In this document: one piece after another, positions 14,552-21,739 of the stretch
Layout: the number at the start of each line of letters is the position of its first letter
How positions within the stretch are numbered: position 1 is the first letter of the stretch
NCBI GenBank assembly: GCA_031380225.1
Contig: JANNFX010000097.1
Span: forward strand, 1 to 21,739
Source of the DNA: JANNFX01 sp031380225
GTDB lineage: Bacteria > Pseudomonadota > Alphaproteobacteria > Rhizobiales > Hyphomicrobiaceae
Direction of reading: 5' to 3'
Length of the DNA stretch: 21,739 bases
Notes under the pieces: generated by a model
Told to the model about the DNA's origin: nothing
Databases searched by the model: none
Seen by the model: the letters and a program-made list of their open reading frames with translations, nothing else
Translations under genes and position numbers: made by a program

Positions 14552-15943
14552 TACACCCCACAAATCCGTCTCATCGGATTGGGTGATCGTTGCTTTAACG
14601 ATATCGCCGGCCTTCAAGCTGGTCGCGCCATTCAGGAACACGCTACCGTCGATCTCGGGCGCATCCCATTCCGAGCGGCCGATCGCGCCTTCGTCATCGA
14701 CTTCATCGATCAGCACCGGAATTGTTCGGCCAACTTTTTCAGCGAGCAAAGCTTCTGAGATTTTCTGTTGCGCGGCCATGAACCGGTGCCAACGCTCGTC
14801 TTTGACCTCATCCGGCACCGCGCCCGGCAGAGCGTTCGCGACCGCACCTTCAACCGGTTCATACTTAAAACAACCCGCACGGTTGATTTTGGCTTCGGCC
14901 ATCCATTGCAATAAGAACTCAAAATCGGCGTCCGTTTCACCCGGGAAGCCAACGATAAACGTCGAGCGGACCGCTAGATCAGGACAAACCTTGCGCCAGG
15001 CCGCAATCCGCGCCGCAGTCTTTTCCTGATGAGCTGGCCGGCGCATCGCTTTCAATACTGCGGGAGAAGCATGTTGAAACGGGATATCGAGATAGGGCAA
15101 AATCTTGCGCTCAGCCATCAACGGCAGAACATCATCGACATGCGGATAGGGATAAACGTAGTGGAGCCGCACCCAGGCATTGAGATCACCCAATGCGTTA
15201 CAGAGATCGAGGAACTTGGCTTTGAGCGGCGCGCCCTTCCAGGGGCTCTCTGCATACTTGATATCGAGCCCATAGGCGCTGGTGTCTTGCGAGATGACCA
15301 GCAATTCTTTGACGCCGGCTTTGACGAGCTTTTCCGCCTCGCTCATGACGTGATTGGCGGGCCGGGAAGCGAGATCACCACGCAGACTTGGAATAATGCA
15401 GAACGAGCAGCGGTTGTTGCAGCCTTCCGAAATCTTCAGATAAGCGTAATGACGTGGCGTCAGACGCAGGCCTTCTGGCGGCACCAAATCGACATAAGGA
15501 TCATGTAGCGGCGGCACCGCGTCGTGCACCGCTTCAACGACTTGTTCATATTGATGCGGGCCAGTCACAGCTAAAACACCCGGATGAGCTGCGCGGATTT
15601 TTGCACCTTCGACACCCATGCAGCCGGTGACGATAACGCGGCCATTCTTGGCCATCGCTTCACCAATTGCATCGAGGCTTTCTTGTTTTGCGCTGTCGAG
15701 AAATCCGCACGTGTTGACGACGACGACGTCGGCATCTGCATAGTCGGGCGCGATCGCGTAACCTTCGGAGCGCAGCTTGGTGATAATGCGTTCGCTATCG
15801 ACCAGCGCCTTGGGGCACCCGAGCGAAACAAATCCAACCTTCGGCACTTTACCCGCACGCCGCGTTTTGGACGGCGGTTTTGCGGCAGTCGCTTGCTGCG
15901 TTTTGAGCTTCGATTTGGCTGTTGTGATTACTTTGAGGGTCAT
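14546..15943 (-). CDS. rimO: Ribosomal protein S12 methylthiotransferase RimO
   Basis: This 465-residue radical-SAM enzyme adds a methylthio group to an aspartate of ribosomal protein S12. The N-terminal methylthiotransferase domain carries cluster ligands C43 (SLGCPKALVDSE), C79 (NTCGFLDSA) and C108 (TGCMG). The radical-SAM cluster is C175-C179-C182 in CNNRCSFC. A C-terminal TRAM domain follows from about residue 395. SLGCPKALVDSE distinguishes RimO from MiaB. The first 33 residues are a lysine- and alanine-rich extension not typical of the family. No good ribosome site precedes 15943, so a later start is possible. The final leucine codon and stop come from the REP-like element. Confidence 0.95.
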   Translation of the reverse strand: MTLKVITTAKSKLKTQQATAAKPPSKTRRAGKVPKVGFVSLGCPKALVDSERIITKLRSEGYAIAPDYADADVVVVNTCGFLDSAKQESLDAIGEAMAKNGRVIVTGCMGVEGAKIRAAHPGVLAVTGPHQYEQVVEAVHDAVPPLHDPYVDLVPPEGLRLTPRHYAYLKISEGCNNRCSFCIIPSLRGDLASRPANHVMSEAEKLVKAGVKELLVISQDTSAYGLDIKYAESPWKGAPLKAKFLDLCNALGDLNAWVRLHYVYPYPHVDDVLPLMAERKILPYLDIPFQHASPAVLKAMRRPAHQEKTAARIAAWRKVCPDLAVRSTFIVGFPGETDADFEFLLQWMAEAKINRAGCFKYEPVEGAVANALPGAVPDEVKDERWHRFMAAQQKISEALLAEKVGRTIPVLIDEVDDEGAIGRSEWDAPEIDGSVFLNGATSLKAGDIVKATITQSDETDLWGVL

Positions 15944-16066
15944 CGGATTTTGTCATGCCGCCGGATGAAAGCCGGACAGATAGCACGTGCTGCCCTTGCC
16001 TGGCGACGTAACCTTGGGACCCATCGCCACGGGCAATTCCACTAAGTCCTGAAGGATGCAGCCAAA

Positions 16067-16783
16067 CTAAGTAAACCGCCCACCTAGCCCAAGAATGGTT
16101 CCGAAAACAATTGCCGCTGCCAGGAAAAGGCAAACCAACGCCCGCGCCATGGGCCGCATTGGGATGTCGGCTGCCGCCGCATCAGCATAGTCGCCGCCGG
16201 GCTTTTGCCCGCTGACCATTGCCTTTATCAAGGGCTCGCGTTTCACGAACGCATAGTACAAATTGACCGTGATGTGGAGAGCAATGAGCGGCAGCAATAG
16301 TCCGTCAAATACTCGGCCGTGCCAGCGTGTCGCGAATTTATTTCCGGCGCGGTCGAGGAGCCGGTACAATGGACCTCCCGTCAGATCGTTGTCGTCAATT
16401 GCAAACAGGCCGAACGAGGCTTGCAACAACAGCGCTATGATGAACGCCACGACCATCAACGCACCCAGCGGGTTGTGGCCGAGATAGACTGGCGCCCGGC
16501 CTGCAATCAAATCACGGCCATATTGAAAAGCCGGCTTAGGCCCGCTCAGAAATGAGCTGAACCGCGACGTCGACGAGCCGGCGATCCCCCATAACAAGCG
16601 CCACACAATCAGTGTCATAATCGCGAGCCCGTTGGCGCGATGCCAATTCAAGAGCTCGTCACCAATGACTTCTGAAAATTCAACGCTGACCCATGCCGAA
16701 ACAACGAGCGCGAGTAACGTCCAATGAAACAGGCGTGTCGGGAGATCCCAGGCGACAACGGCGCCGCGATCAGAAACGGCCAT
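16067..16783 (-). CDS. Prokaryotic cytochrome b561
   Basis: This 238-residue four-helix membrane protein belongs to the bacterial cytochrome b561 family. Probable haem ligands are H20 (FHW), H48 (NWHR), H155 (RWHG) and H170 (LHIT). H103 in LGHNPLG is also conserved in the family. It transfers electrons through the inner membrane. Start at 16783 is chosen because AVSDRGAVVAWDLPTRLFHW is the usual N-terminus; an upstream ATG at 16828 would overlap the cytochrome c gene by 38 bases. The cytochrome c stop lies seven bases before this start, so the pair is an operon and probably forms one redox unit. A 36-residue extension after the last conserved helix ends in a fifth hydrophobic segment (about 211-233). 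Confidence 0.92.
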   Translation of the reverse strand: MAVSDRGAVVAWDLPTRLFHWTLLALVVSAWVSVEFSEVIGDELLNWHRANGLAIMTLIVWRLLWGIAGSSTSRFSSFLSGPKPAFQYGRDLIAGRAPVYLGHNPLGALMVVAFIIALLLQASFGLFAIDDNDLTGGPLYRLLDRAGNKFATRWHGRVFDGLLLPLIALHITVNLYYAFVKREPLIKAMVSGQKPGGDYADAAAADIPMRPMARALVCLFLAAAIVFGTILGLGGRFT

Positions 16784-16790
16784 GATCTGG

Positions 16791-17246
16791 TTATTTCTCT
16801 TCTTCCCGGTACTTCTTATGGCAGCCACTGCAGTTGCCCATCAGTTCCTTGAAGCCGGCTTTGAATGACGCTTCATCGGTCATTGCCGTTTCAGCTGCTG
16901 TGGCAGCGTCGCCCAACTTCTTGAAGCGCCCTTCGAAGTCGGCCTTGTTTTCCCATATCGCCGCTAGGGCTTCTGTCTTGTCGCCCTCGTTGTCTTCACC
17001 TTCTTTACTGTCGTCAGGGAACAGCTTGGGTAACAGGACCGCCTTTTCCTTGATGGTTTTTAGAGCGGCTTGCACGGCCGCGAGATCAAACGGCGCGTCA
17101 CCCTTGAACATCTTGACCGGTTCCTTCACAGCCTTGCCGATGGCTGAGAGGTGCTCGCGGCGCTCATTGACAGAGGCGTTGACGGCGGCGAAGGCAGCTG
17201 AAGCCGCTGCGACAGAGGCCAAGGCCATCGAAAAGAATCGTTTCAT
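16791..17246 (-). CDS. Periplasmic class II cytochrome c (c'/c556 type)
   Basis: This 151-residue protein has a signal peptide (about residues 1-20). The haem-binding motif CSGCH (C139, C142, H143) lies close to the C-terminus and is followed by KKYREEEK, which is diagnostic of class II four-helix cytochromes c. The first helix (NERREHLSAIGKAVKEPVKM) has leucine where c556-type proteins carry the methionine ligand, so a five-coordinate c'-like haem is likely. An acidic loop (about residues 79-92) separates helices 2 and 3. It is transcribed first in an operon with cytochrome b561, a common pairing in alphaproteobacteria. CAGGAGAG five bases upstream supports the start. Confidence 0.93.
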   Translation of the reverse strand: MKRFFSMALASVAAASAAFAAVNASVNERREHLSAIGKAVKEPVKMFKGDAPFDLAAVQAALKTIKEKAVLLPKLFPDDSKEGEDNEGDKTEALAAIWENKADFEGRFKKLGDAATAAETAMTDEASFKAGFKELMGNCSGCHKKYREEEK

Positions 17247-17382
17247 GAGCTCTCCTGGTTGATATTCCGGCCGGTGACTTCAACGTCACGAGCAATCTAG
17301 GCTGACAATAGGCTCGGCACTGTGTCAACGCGAAGCGACCACGAACCAATTTGCCCGCATATTGCGTATTTCCTGCAAACTA

Positions 17383-17397
17383 GAACAAAACGTGATT
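17383..17397 (+). promoter_or_regulatory. Degenerate SOS (LexA) box upstream of recA
   Basis: GAACAAAACGTGATT matches the alphaproteobacterial LexA pattern GAAC-N7-GAAC in its first half. The second half reads GATT. Another AGAACAAA lies 24 bases further on (17406-17413), too far for the normal spacing. The position, about 70 bases before the recA start, suits a LexA operator. Because the second half is imperfect, SOS control of recA may be weakened. Confidence 0.5.
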
Positions 17398-17466
17398 TAC
17401 ATATAAGAACAAACATGGTACGCGGGATCAAATTGCTGACGGTTAACTCCTGCCATAAGGTGCCAC

Positions 17467-18618
17467 ATGACCAAGCCTGACTTACGAGTCGTTGAAGGGG
17501 GACAAATGGATAAGAAGCAGGCCTTAGAGGCCGCTCTAGCTCAAATCGATAAGGCGTTCGGCAAGGGGTCGATTATGCGCCTTGGCGCTAATGACCAATC
17601 GATGGACGTCGAAGCCGTATCAACGGGTTCGTTGGGCCTCGACATTGCGCTTGGCATCGGCGGCCTGCCGAGAGGCCGAATTATCGAAATTTATGGACCA
17701 GAAAGTTCCGGCAAAACCACGCTTGCGCTGCAAGTCATTGCTGAAGCTCAAAAGCGAGGCGGGACGTGCGCCTTCGTTGACGCCGAACACGCCGTCGATC
17801 CTGTTTATGCGAAAAAGCTCGGCGTTAAAGTCGAGGAATTATTGATCTCGCAGCCGGACACCGGCGAACAGGCACTTGAGATAACTGACACGCTGGTCCG
17901 ATCTGGTGCGGTTGACGTGTTGGTCATCGATTCGGTCGCTGCCTTGACACCAAAAGCCGAACTCGAAGGTGAAATGGGCGATAGCCTGCCAGGTTTGCAA
18001 GCGCGGTTGATGAGTCAGGCGCTTCGCAAGCTCACGGGATCTATTTCCCGCTCCAAAACCATGGTCATTTTCATCAACCAAATCCGCATGAAAATCGGCG
18101 TGATGTTCGGCAACCCGGAAACGACGACCGGCGGCAACGCATTGAAGTTTTATGCGTCCGTTCGTTTGGATATCCGCCGCATCGGGCAGATCAAGGCTCA
18201 GGAAGAATCGGTTGGCAATCAGACCCGCGTTAAAGTGGTCAAGAACAAGTGTGCGCCGCCATTTAAGCAAGTTGAGTTCGACATTATGTATGGCGAGGGC
18301 ATCTCGAAGACCGGTGAGTTGGTCGATCTAGGCGTCAAGGCTGGTATCGTTGAAAAGTCAGGTGCCTGGATTTCGTATGATGGACAGCGCATCGGCCAAG
18401 GCCGTGAAAACGCCAAGGAGTTCTTGAAGCAGAATCCGAAGGTCGCAGCTGCGATTGAGAAAGCCATCCGTGCCAATGCCGGATTGATTGTCGATAAAAT
18501 GCTCGTCGAGCCTTCCGCTGGCGAAGCCGATGACGGTGAAGAACCCGACGAGGATGGCATCTTGCCGGACACCACCGCCGCCGAACCGGTCGCCAAAAAA
18601 GGCCGAGGCAAGCGCTAA
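17467..18618 (+). CDS. recA: Recombinase RecA
   Basis: This 383-residue protein is a complete RecA, the ATP-dependent strand-exchange and SOS coprotease protein. It has the AFGKGSIMRLG entry block, Walker A GPESSGKTT (residues 77-85), the FVDAEHALDP-like block (here HAVDP), LLISQPDTGEQALEI, VIDSVAALTPKAELEGEMGD, the loop-2 region around FGNPETTTGGNALKFYASVR and the C-terminal domain with an acidic, then basic tail. The ATG at 17467 has AAGGTG upstream and gives the N-terminal extension seen in alphaproteobacterial RecA. An internal ATG at 17506 with AAGGGGG could also serve. Close linkage to alaS is a common alphaproteobacterial arrangement. Confidence 0.98.
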   Translation: MTKPDLRVVEGGQMDKKQALEAALAQIDKAFGKGSIMRLGANDQSMDVEAVSTGSLGLDIALGIGGLPRGRIIEIYGPESSGKTTLALQVIAEAQKRGGTCAFVDAEHAVDPVYAKKLGVKVEELLISQPDTGEQALEITDTLVRSGAVDVLVIDSVAALTPKAELEGEMGDSLPGLQARLMSQALRKLTGSISRSKTMVIFINQIRMKIGVMFGNPETTTGGNALKFYASVRLDIRRIGQIKAQEESVGNQTRVKVVKNKCAPPFKQVEFDIMYGEGISKTGELVDLGVKAGIVEKSGAWISYDGQRIGQGRENAKEFLKQNPKVAAAIEKAIRANAGLIVDKMLVEPSAGEADDGEEPDEDGILPDTTAAEPVAKKGRGKR

Positions 18619-18627
18619 TCCGAAGTC

Positions 18628-18680
18628 GCAGCAAGTCAGTGATTGAGACGTTGTCCTCAGCTTCTCGACCTGCTTGCTGC
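18628..18680 (+). other. Stem-loop after recA
   Basis: GCAGCAAG (18628-18635) and CTTGCTGC (18673-18680) are perfect complements, and CAG/CTG extends the stem with one bulged base. The loop is about 30 bases. No T-run follows, so it is a poor intrinsic terminator. It may end recA mRNA by 3' processing. Nothing stronger is visible between recA and the next gene. Confidence 0.45.
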
Positions 18681-18715
18681 AATGAGGTATATTTGGTTTC
18701 GCGTTGGAGACAGCC

Positions 18716-18991
18716 ATGTCGATCGAAACCCTGACCCGCGATGTTGCCGACCTAAAGCGGCGCGTTGATCTTGCGGAGACGAAGCTCAGTCAACAAACTG
18801 GCCAATTCGAATTTATTACCGGCCAGCTGCGGGACGTGCAGCTTTACATGCATGGCCGTTTTGCGGATGTGGACCAGAGGCTAGACACTCTCGAGTCTAA
18901 AGTTGATGGCCTGGGGGCCAGGTTTGACGGATTTGAATCGAAAGTTGACGCCCTGCCCCGCGTGATTGCGGAAATAATCGCGCCCCGCTGA
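18716..18991 (+). CDS. Small coiled-coil protein of unknown function
   Basis: This 91-residue protein is almost entirely heptad-patterned. A first helix covers about residues 3-37. A second, about 45-80, contains near-repeats RFADVDQRLDTLESKVDGLG and RFDGFESKVDAL. It should form a parallel or antiparallel oligomer. There is no signal peptide, membrane helix or cysteine. GGAGA five bases before the ATG at 18716 supports the start over a TTG at 18704. Proteins of this look are common small cytoplasmic coiled-coil ORFs without assigned function. It lies between recA and alaS on the same strand. No link with either can be read from sequence. Confidence 0.72.
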   Translation: MSIETLTRDVADLKRRVDLAETKLSQQTGQFEFITGQLRDVQLYMHGRFADVDQRLDTLESKVDGLGARFDGFESKVDALPRVIAEIIAPR

Positions 18992-19037
18992 CGATTGGCA
19001 CCACGACTGAGCTGCTCATGCAGTGTTTGGGAGATTG

Positions 19038-19063
19038 CGGCGGGGTGCGGCAGCGCCCCGCCG
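19038..19063 (+). terminator. GC-rich hairpin, possible terminator before alaS
   Basis: CGGCGGGG (19038-19045) pairs perfectly with CCCCGCCG (19056-19063) across a ten-base loop that can add a GC/GC pair. The hairpin is very stable, but only GGTTGACGTTG follows, not a T-run. It could stop transcription from the coiled-coil gene or lie in the alaS leader. The rest of 18992-19170 shows no other clear signal. Confidence 0.5.
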
Positions 19064-19170
19064 GTTGACGTTGTGGACATGGCGAATGGCCGTCGGCTAC
19101 AAGGGCGCCAAATTGCTCGCTCCCGTGTTTGTCCGGGACAGGGTTTACTTCGGAAAAGGCTCAGCATTTC

Positions 19171-21739
19171 ATGACGTCCAGCCTCAATGATATTCGCTCG
19201 GCCTTCCTGAATTACTTCCGCAAGGAGGGCCATGAGGTCGTCGCGTCATCGCCGCTGGTGCCGCGCAACGACCCGACCTTGATGTTCACCAACGCTGGCA
19301 TGGTGCAGTTCAAAAACGTTTTCACGGGACAGGAAACGCGCGCCTACAAAACTGCAGCTACTTCCCAAAAATGCGTCCGCGCGGGCGGCAAGCACAACGA
19401 CCTCGACAACGTCGGCTACACTGCGCGCCACCACACCTTCTTCGAAATGCTCGGCAACTTTTCGTTTGGCGACTATTTTAAAGACCGCGCCATCGAACTG
19501 GCCTGGAATCTGATTACCAAAGACTACGGCATCGACGCGCAGCGACTTTACGTTACCGTCTACCATGAAGACGAGGATGCCGCTAGAATCTGGAAGAAGC
19601 TCACCGGGTTCTCCGATAGCAAGATCATTCGCATTCCAACAACCGATAACTTCTGGGCGATGGGACCAACCGGCCCATGCGGCCCGTGCACGGAAATCTT
19701 TTTCGATCACGGGGATAAAATTCCAGGTGGCCCGCCAGGCTCACCGGACGCGGACGGCGATCGCTTTATCGAGATCTGGAATCTCGTGTTCATGCAGTTC
19801 GAGCAAATGGAAGGCGGCGAACGCGTCTCGCTACCGAAGCCATCGATCGATACCGGTATGGGGCTTGAGCGTATTGCGGCTGTGCTGCAAGGCACGCATG
19901 ACAATTACGAGACCGACCTCTTCAAAGCGTTGATCGCGGCTTCGGTTGATGCCACCGGCGTCGCTGCCAAAGGTGAGGCACATGCCAGCCACAAAGTCAT
20001 TGCCGATCACCTGCGCGCGACAAGCTTCCTGATCGCGGACGGTGTTCTTCCATCAAACGAAGGCCGTGGCTACGTTCTGCGCCGTATCATGCGCCGTGGC
20101 ATGCGCCACGCGCACATTCTGGGCGCCAAAGATCCGTTGATGCACCGGTTGGTCCCAGCGCTTGTCCGTCAGATGGGTGACACCTATTCGGAACTGGTCG
20201 CCGCACAGCCGCTCATCAGTGAAACACTCCTGCTCGAAGAAACCCGCTTCCGCAAGACTTTAGAAAACGGCCTGAAGCTGCTTGGAGATGCATCTGGCAC
20301 TCTAAAAAAAGGCGCCGTATTCCCAGGCGACGTGGCCTTCAAACTCTACGACACTTTTGGTTTCCCGCTTGATCTCACCGAAGACGCGCTGCGCGCCCGC
20401 GGCATTACAGTCGACAATAAGGCGTTCTCGGCCGCGATGGAAAAGCAGAAGGTCGACGCACGCCGCGCTTGGAAGGGCTCGGGTGAAGCGGCGACGGAAA
20501 CGGTCTGGTTCGACGTCAAGGAACGGAACGGCGCCACAGAATTCCTTGGCTACGACACGGAAAGCGCTGAAGGCCAAATTTTGGCGTTGGTCTCAGGTGG
20601 AAAAGAAGTCAAGTCTCTCAAGATCGGCGACGAGGGCATCCTAGTTCTCAACCAGACCCCGTTCTACGGCGAAAGCGGCGGCCAAGCCGGCGACAAGGGC
20701 ACCATCAAGGGCGCCAAAGGCGCCCTGTTCCGCGTTACCTCAACTCAAAAGAAGCTCGCTGATTTATTCGTCCACATCGGTCAAGTTGAAAGCGGGAGTT
20801 TCAAAGCCGGTGACGCAGTTGAACTTGAGGTCGACCACGCACGCCGCACATCAACGCGCGCCAATCATTCGGCGACCCATCTTTTACATGAGGCCCTGCG
20901 CTTCGTGTTGGGACCGCACGTTGCCCAAAAGGGCTCGCTCGTTGCGCCCGATCGCTTGCGGTTCGATTTCGTGCATCAGAAGCCGATGAGTGCCGCTGAA
21001 ATCCAAAAAGTCGAGGATATCGCCAACGCTATTGTCACTCAAAACAGCGCTGTCGAGACTCGCATCATGGCGCTTGACGACGCCAAACAATCGGGGGCCA
21101 TGGCCTTGTTTGGCGAAAAGTATGGTGATGAGGTGCGCGTCGTATCGATGGGCTTGCCAGTCGCGGGTGCCAAATCCAACAAAGCCTGGTCGGTTGAATT
21201 GTGCGGGGGAACACATGTTCGCCGCACGGGAGACATCGGCCTCATTCGCATCGTTTCAGAAAGTGCGAGTTCGGCTGGTGTGCGCCGTGTTGAAGCCCTG
21301 ACCGCCGATGGCGCGCGCGCCTATCTCGCTTCAGCCGAAGAGCGGGTAAAAGACGCTGCGGCAATATTGAAAACGCGGCCAGAAGACTTGATTGAACGTT
21401 TGAAGAAACTCGTCGACGACCACAAACAGCTTGAACGCGAACTGGCGGCTGCGAAAAAACAAATCGCACTTGGCGGCGGAGCTTCAACCAGTGGCGGCAA
21501 CGCCGGCAGCGAAAATGCCGGCGATGGCATCAAGACGATCGGTTCCGTCAAATTGTTCGCGCGCCAGGTTCAGGGTCTCAATCCAAAAGATTTGCGCAGT
21601 CTCATCGATGATGGCAAAAAGCACGTCGTATCCGGTGTAGTTGCAGTTGTCGGTGTTACTGAAGATGGCAAGGCAGGTCTTGCCGTCGGCGTCACAGACG
21701 ATCTCACTAAATCTTGGAGCGCGGTCGATCTCGTCAAAG
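19171..21739 (+). CDS. alaS: Alanyl-tRNA synthetase (partial, C-terminal end beyond window)
   Basis: The reading frame is open for 856 codons to the right edge, so only a few tens of residues are missing from a normal AlaRS. The N-terminal class II catalytic core shows FTNAGMVQFK (motif 1 area), RHHTFFEMLGNFSFGDYF (motif 2) and IDTGMGLERIA (motif 3). The editing domain has the zinc-type motif HSATH (H566, H570) and CGGTH (C678, H682), so mischarged Ser- and Gly-tRNA clearing should be intact. The C-terminal DHHA1-type region begins near 750, after a charged linker rich in glycine, serine and asparagine (about 768-790). The ATG at 19171 gives the usual N-terminus, although AAGG is 11 bases away and the ribosome site is therefore weak. 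Confidence 0.98.
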   Translation, partial: MTSSLNDIRSAFLNYFRKEGHEVVASSPLVPRNDPTLMFTNAGMVQFKNVFTGQETRAYKTAATSQKCVRAGGKHNDLDNVGYTARHHTFFEMLGNFSFGDYFKDRAIELAWNLITKDYGIDAQRLYVTVYHEDEDAARIWKKLTGFSDSKIIRIPTTDNFWAMGPTGPCGPCTEIFFDHGDKIPGGPPGSPDADGDRFIEIWNLVFMQFEQMEGGERVSLPKPSIDTGMGLERIAAVLQGTHDNYETDLFKALIAASVDATGVAAKGEAHASHKVIADHLRATSFLIADGVLPSNEGRGYVLRRIMRRGMRHAHILGAKDPLMHRLVPALVRQMGDTYSELVAAQPLISETLLLEETRFRKTLENGLKLLGDASGTLKKGAVFPGDVAFKLYDTFGFPLDLTEDALRARGITVDNKAFSAAMEKQKVDARRAWKGSGEAATETVWFDVKERNGATEFLGYDTESAEGQILALVSGGKEVKSLKIGDEGILVLNQTPFYGESGGQAGDKGTIKGAKGALFRVTSTQKKLADLFVHIGQVESGSFKAGDAVELEVDHARRTSTRANHSATHLLHEALRFVLGPHVAQKGSLVAPDRLRFDFVHQKPMSAAEIQKVEDIANAIVTQNSAVETRIMALDDAKQSGAMALFGEKYGDEVRVVSMGLPVAGAKSNKAWSVELCGGTHVRRTGDIGLIRIVSESASSAGVRRVEALTADGARAYLASAEERVKDAAAILKTRPEDLIERLKKLVDDHKQLERELAAAKKQIALGGGASTSGGNAGSENAGDGIKTIGSVKLFARQVQGLNPKDLRSLIDDGKKHVVSGVVAVVGVTEDGKAGLAVGVTDDLTKSWSAVDLVK

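Noticed and set aside
14583..15029. A 148-codon plus-strand open frame within rimO
   Set aside because: It is the antisense shadow of a strongly conserved radical-SAM gene.
16784..16828. An upstream ATG at 16828 for cytochrome b561
   Set aside because: It would overlap the cytochrome c coding end by 38 bases and add residues not seen in the family.

Overview
The window looks like part of a chromosome from an alphaproteobacterium, probably close to Hyphomicrobiales (inference). The evidence is recA followed closely by alaS, an N-terminally extended RecA, a fused ArsR-methyltransferase regulator ahead of metF and a split metH, and dense genes with Shine-Dalgarno starts. No rRNA, tRNA, CRISPR array or transposase was found, and no stretch over 300 bases lacks a gene.

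Region 1 (1-5332) is a tungsten aldehyde oxidoreductase locus. A tungstate transporter permease (tupB, cut by the window edge) diverges from an aor operon. The operon encodes a four-cluster ferredoxin subunit (AorA), the tungstopterin catalytic subunit (AorB), an FAD/NAD(H) subunit (AorC), a MoaD-like sulfur carrier with a C-terminal Gly-Gly (AorD), and an unrecognised 96-residue protein translationally coupled to AorD. In Aromatoleum, AorAB protomers stack into filaments with AorC at the end. Here a strong intrinsic-terminator structure lies between aorB and aorC and a hairpin lies between aorA and aorB. Both could set subunit ratios.

Region 2 (5333-9354) is accessory. It holds a four-TM membrane protein of unknown function whose second C-terminal repeat has moved into another frame, a 5'-truncated hicA toxin remnant, an apparently intact hicB antitoxin, an MlaC-like periplasmic protein and a two-TM membrane protein.

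Region 3 (9355-12632) is methionine and one-carbon metabolism: an ArsR-type regulator fused to a SAM methyltransferase, metF, and the homocysteine-binding module of a split MetH. A perfect 16-bp palindrome fills the spacer of the predicted promoter, and the geometry suggests a leaderless or nearly leaderless mRNA.

Region 4 (12633-17246) holds tgt, lacking three of the four usual zinc ligands, a small secreted four-cysteine protein, a REP-like double hairpin that supplies the last codon and stop of rimO, rimO itself, and a cytochrome c'/cytochrome b561 pair.

Region 5 (17247-21739) holds recA with a degenerate SOS box, a small coiled-coil protein, and alaS, which runs off the window with only a short C-terminal piece missing.
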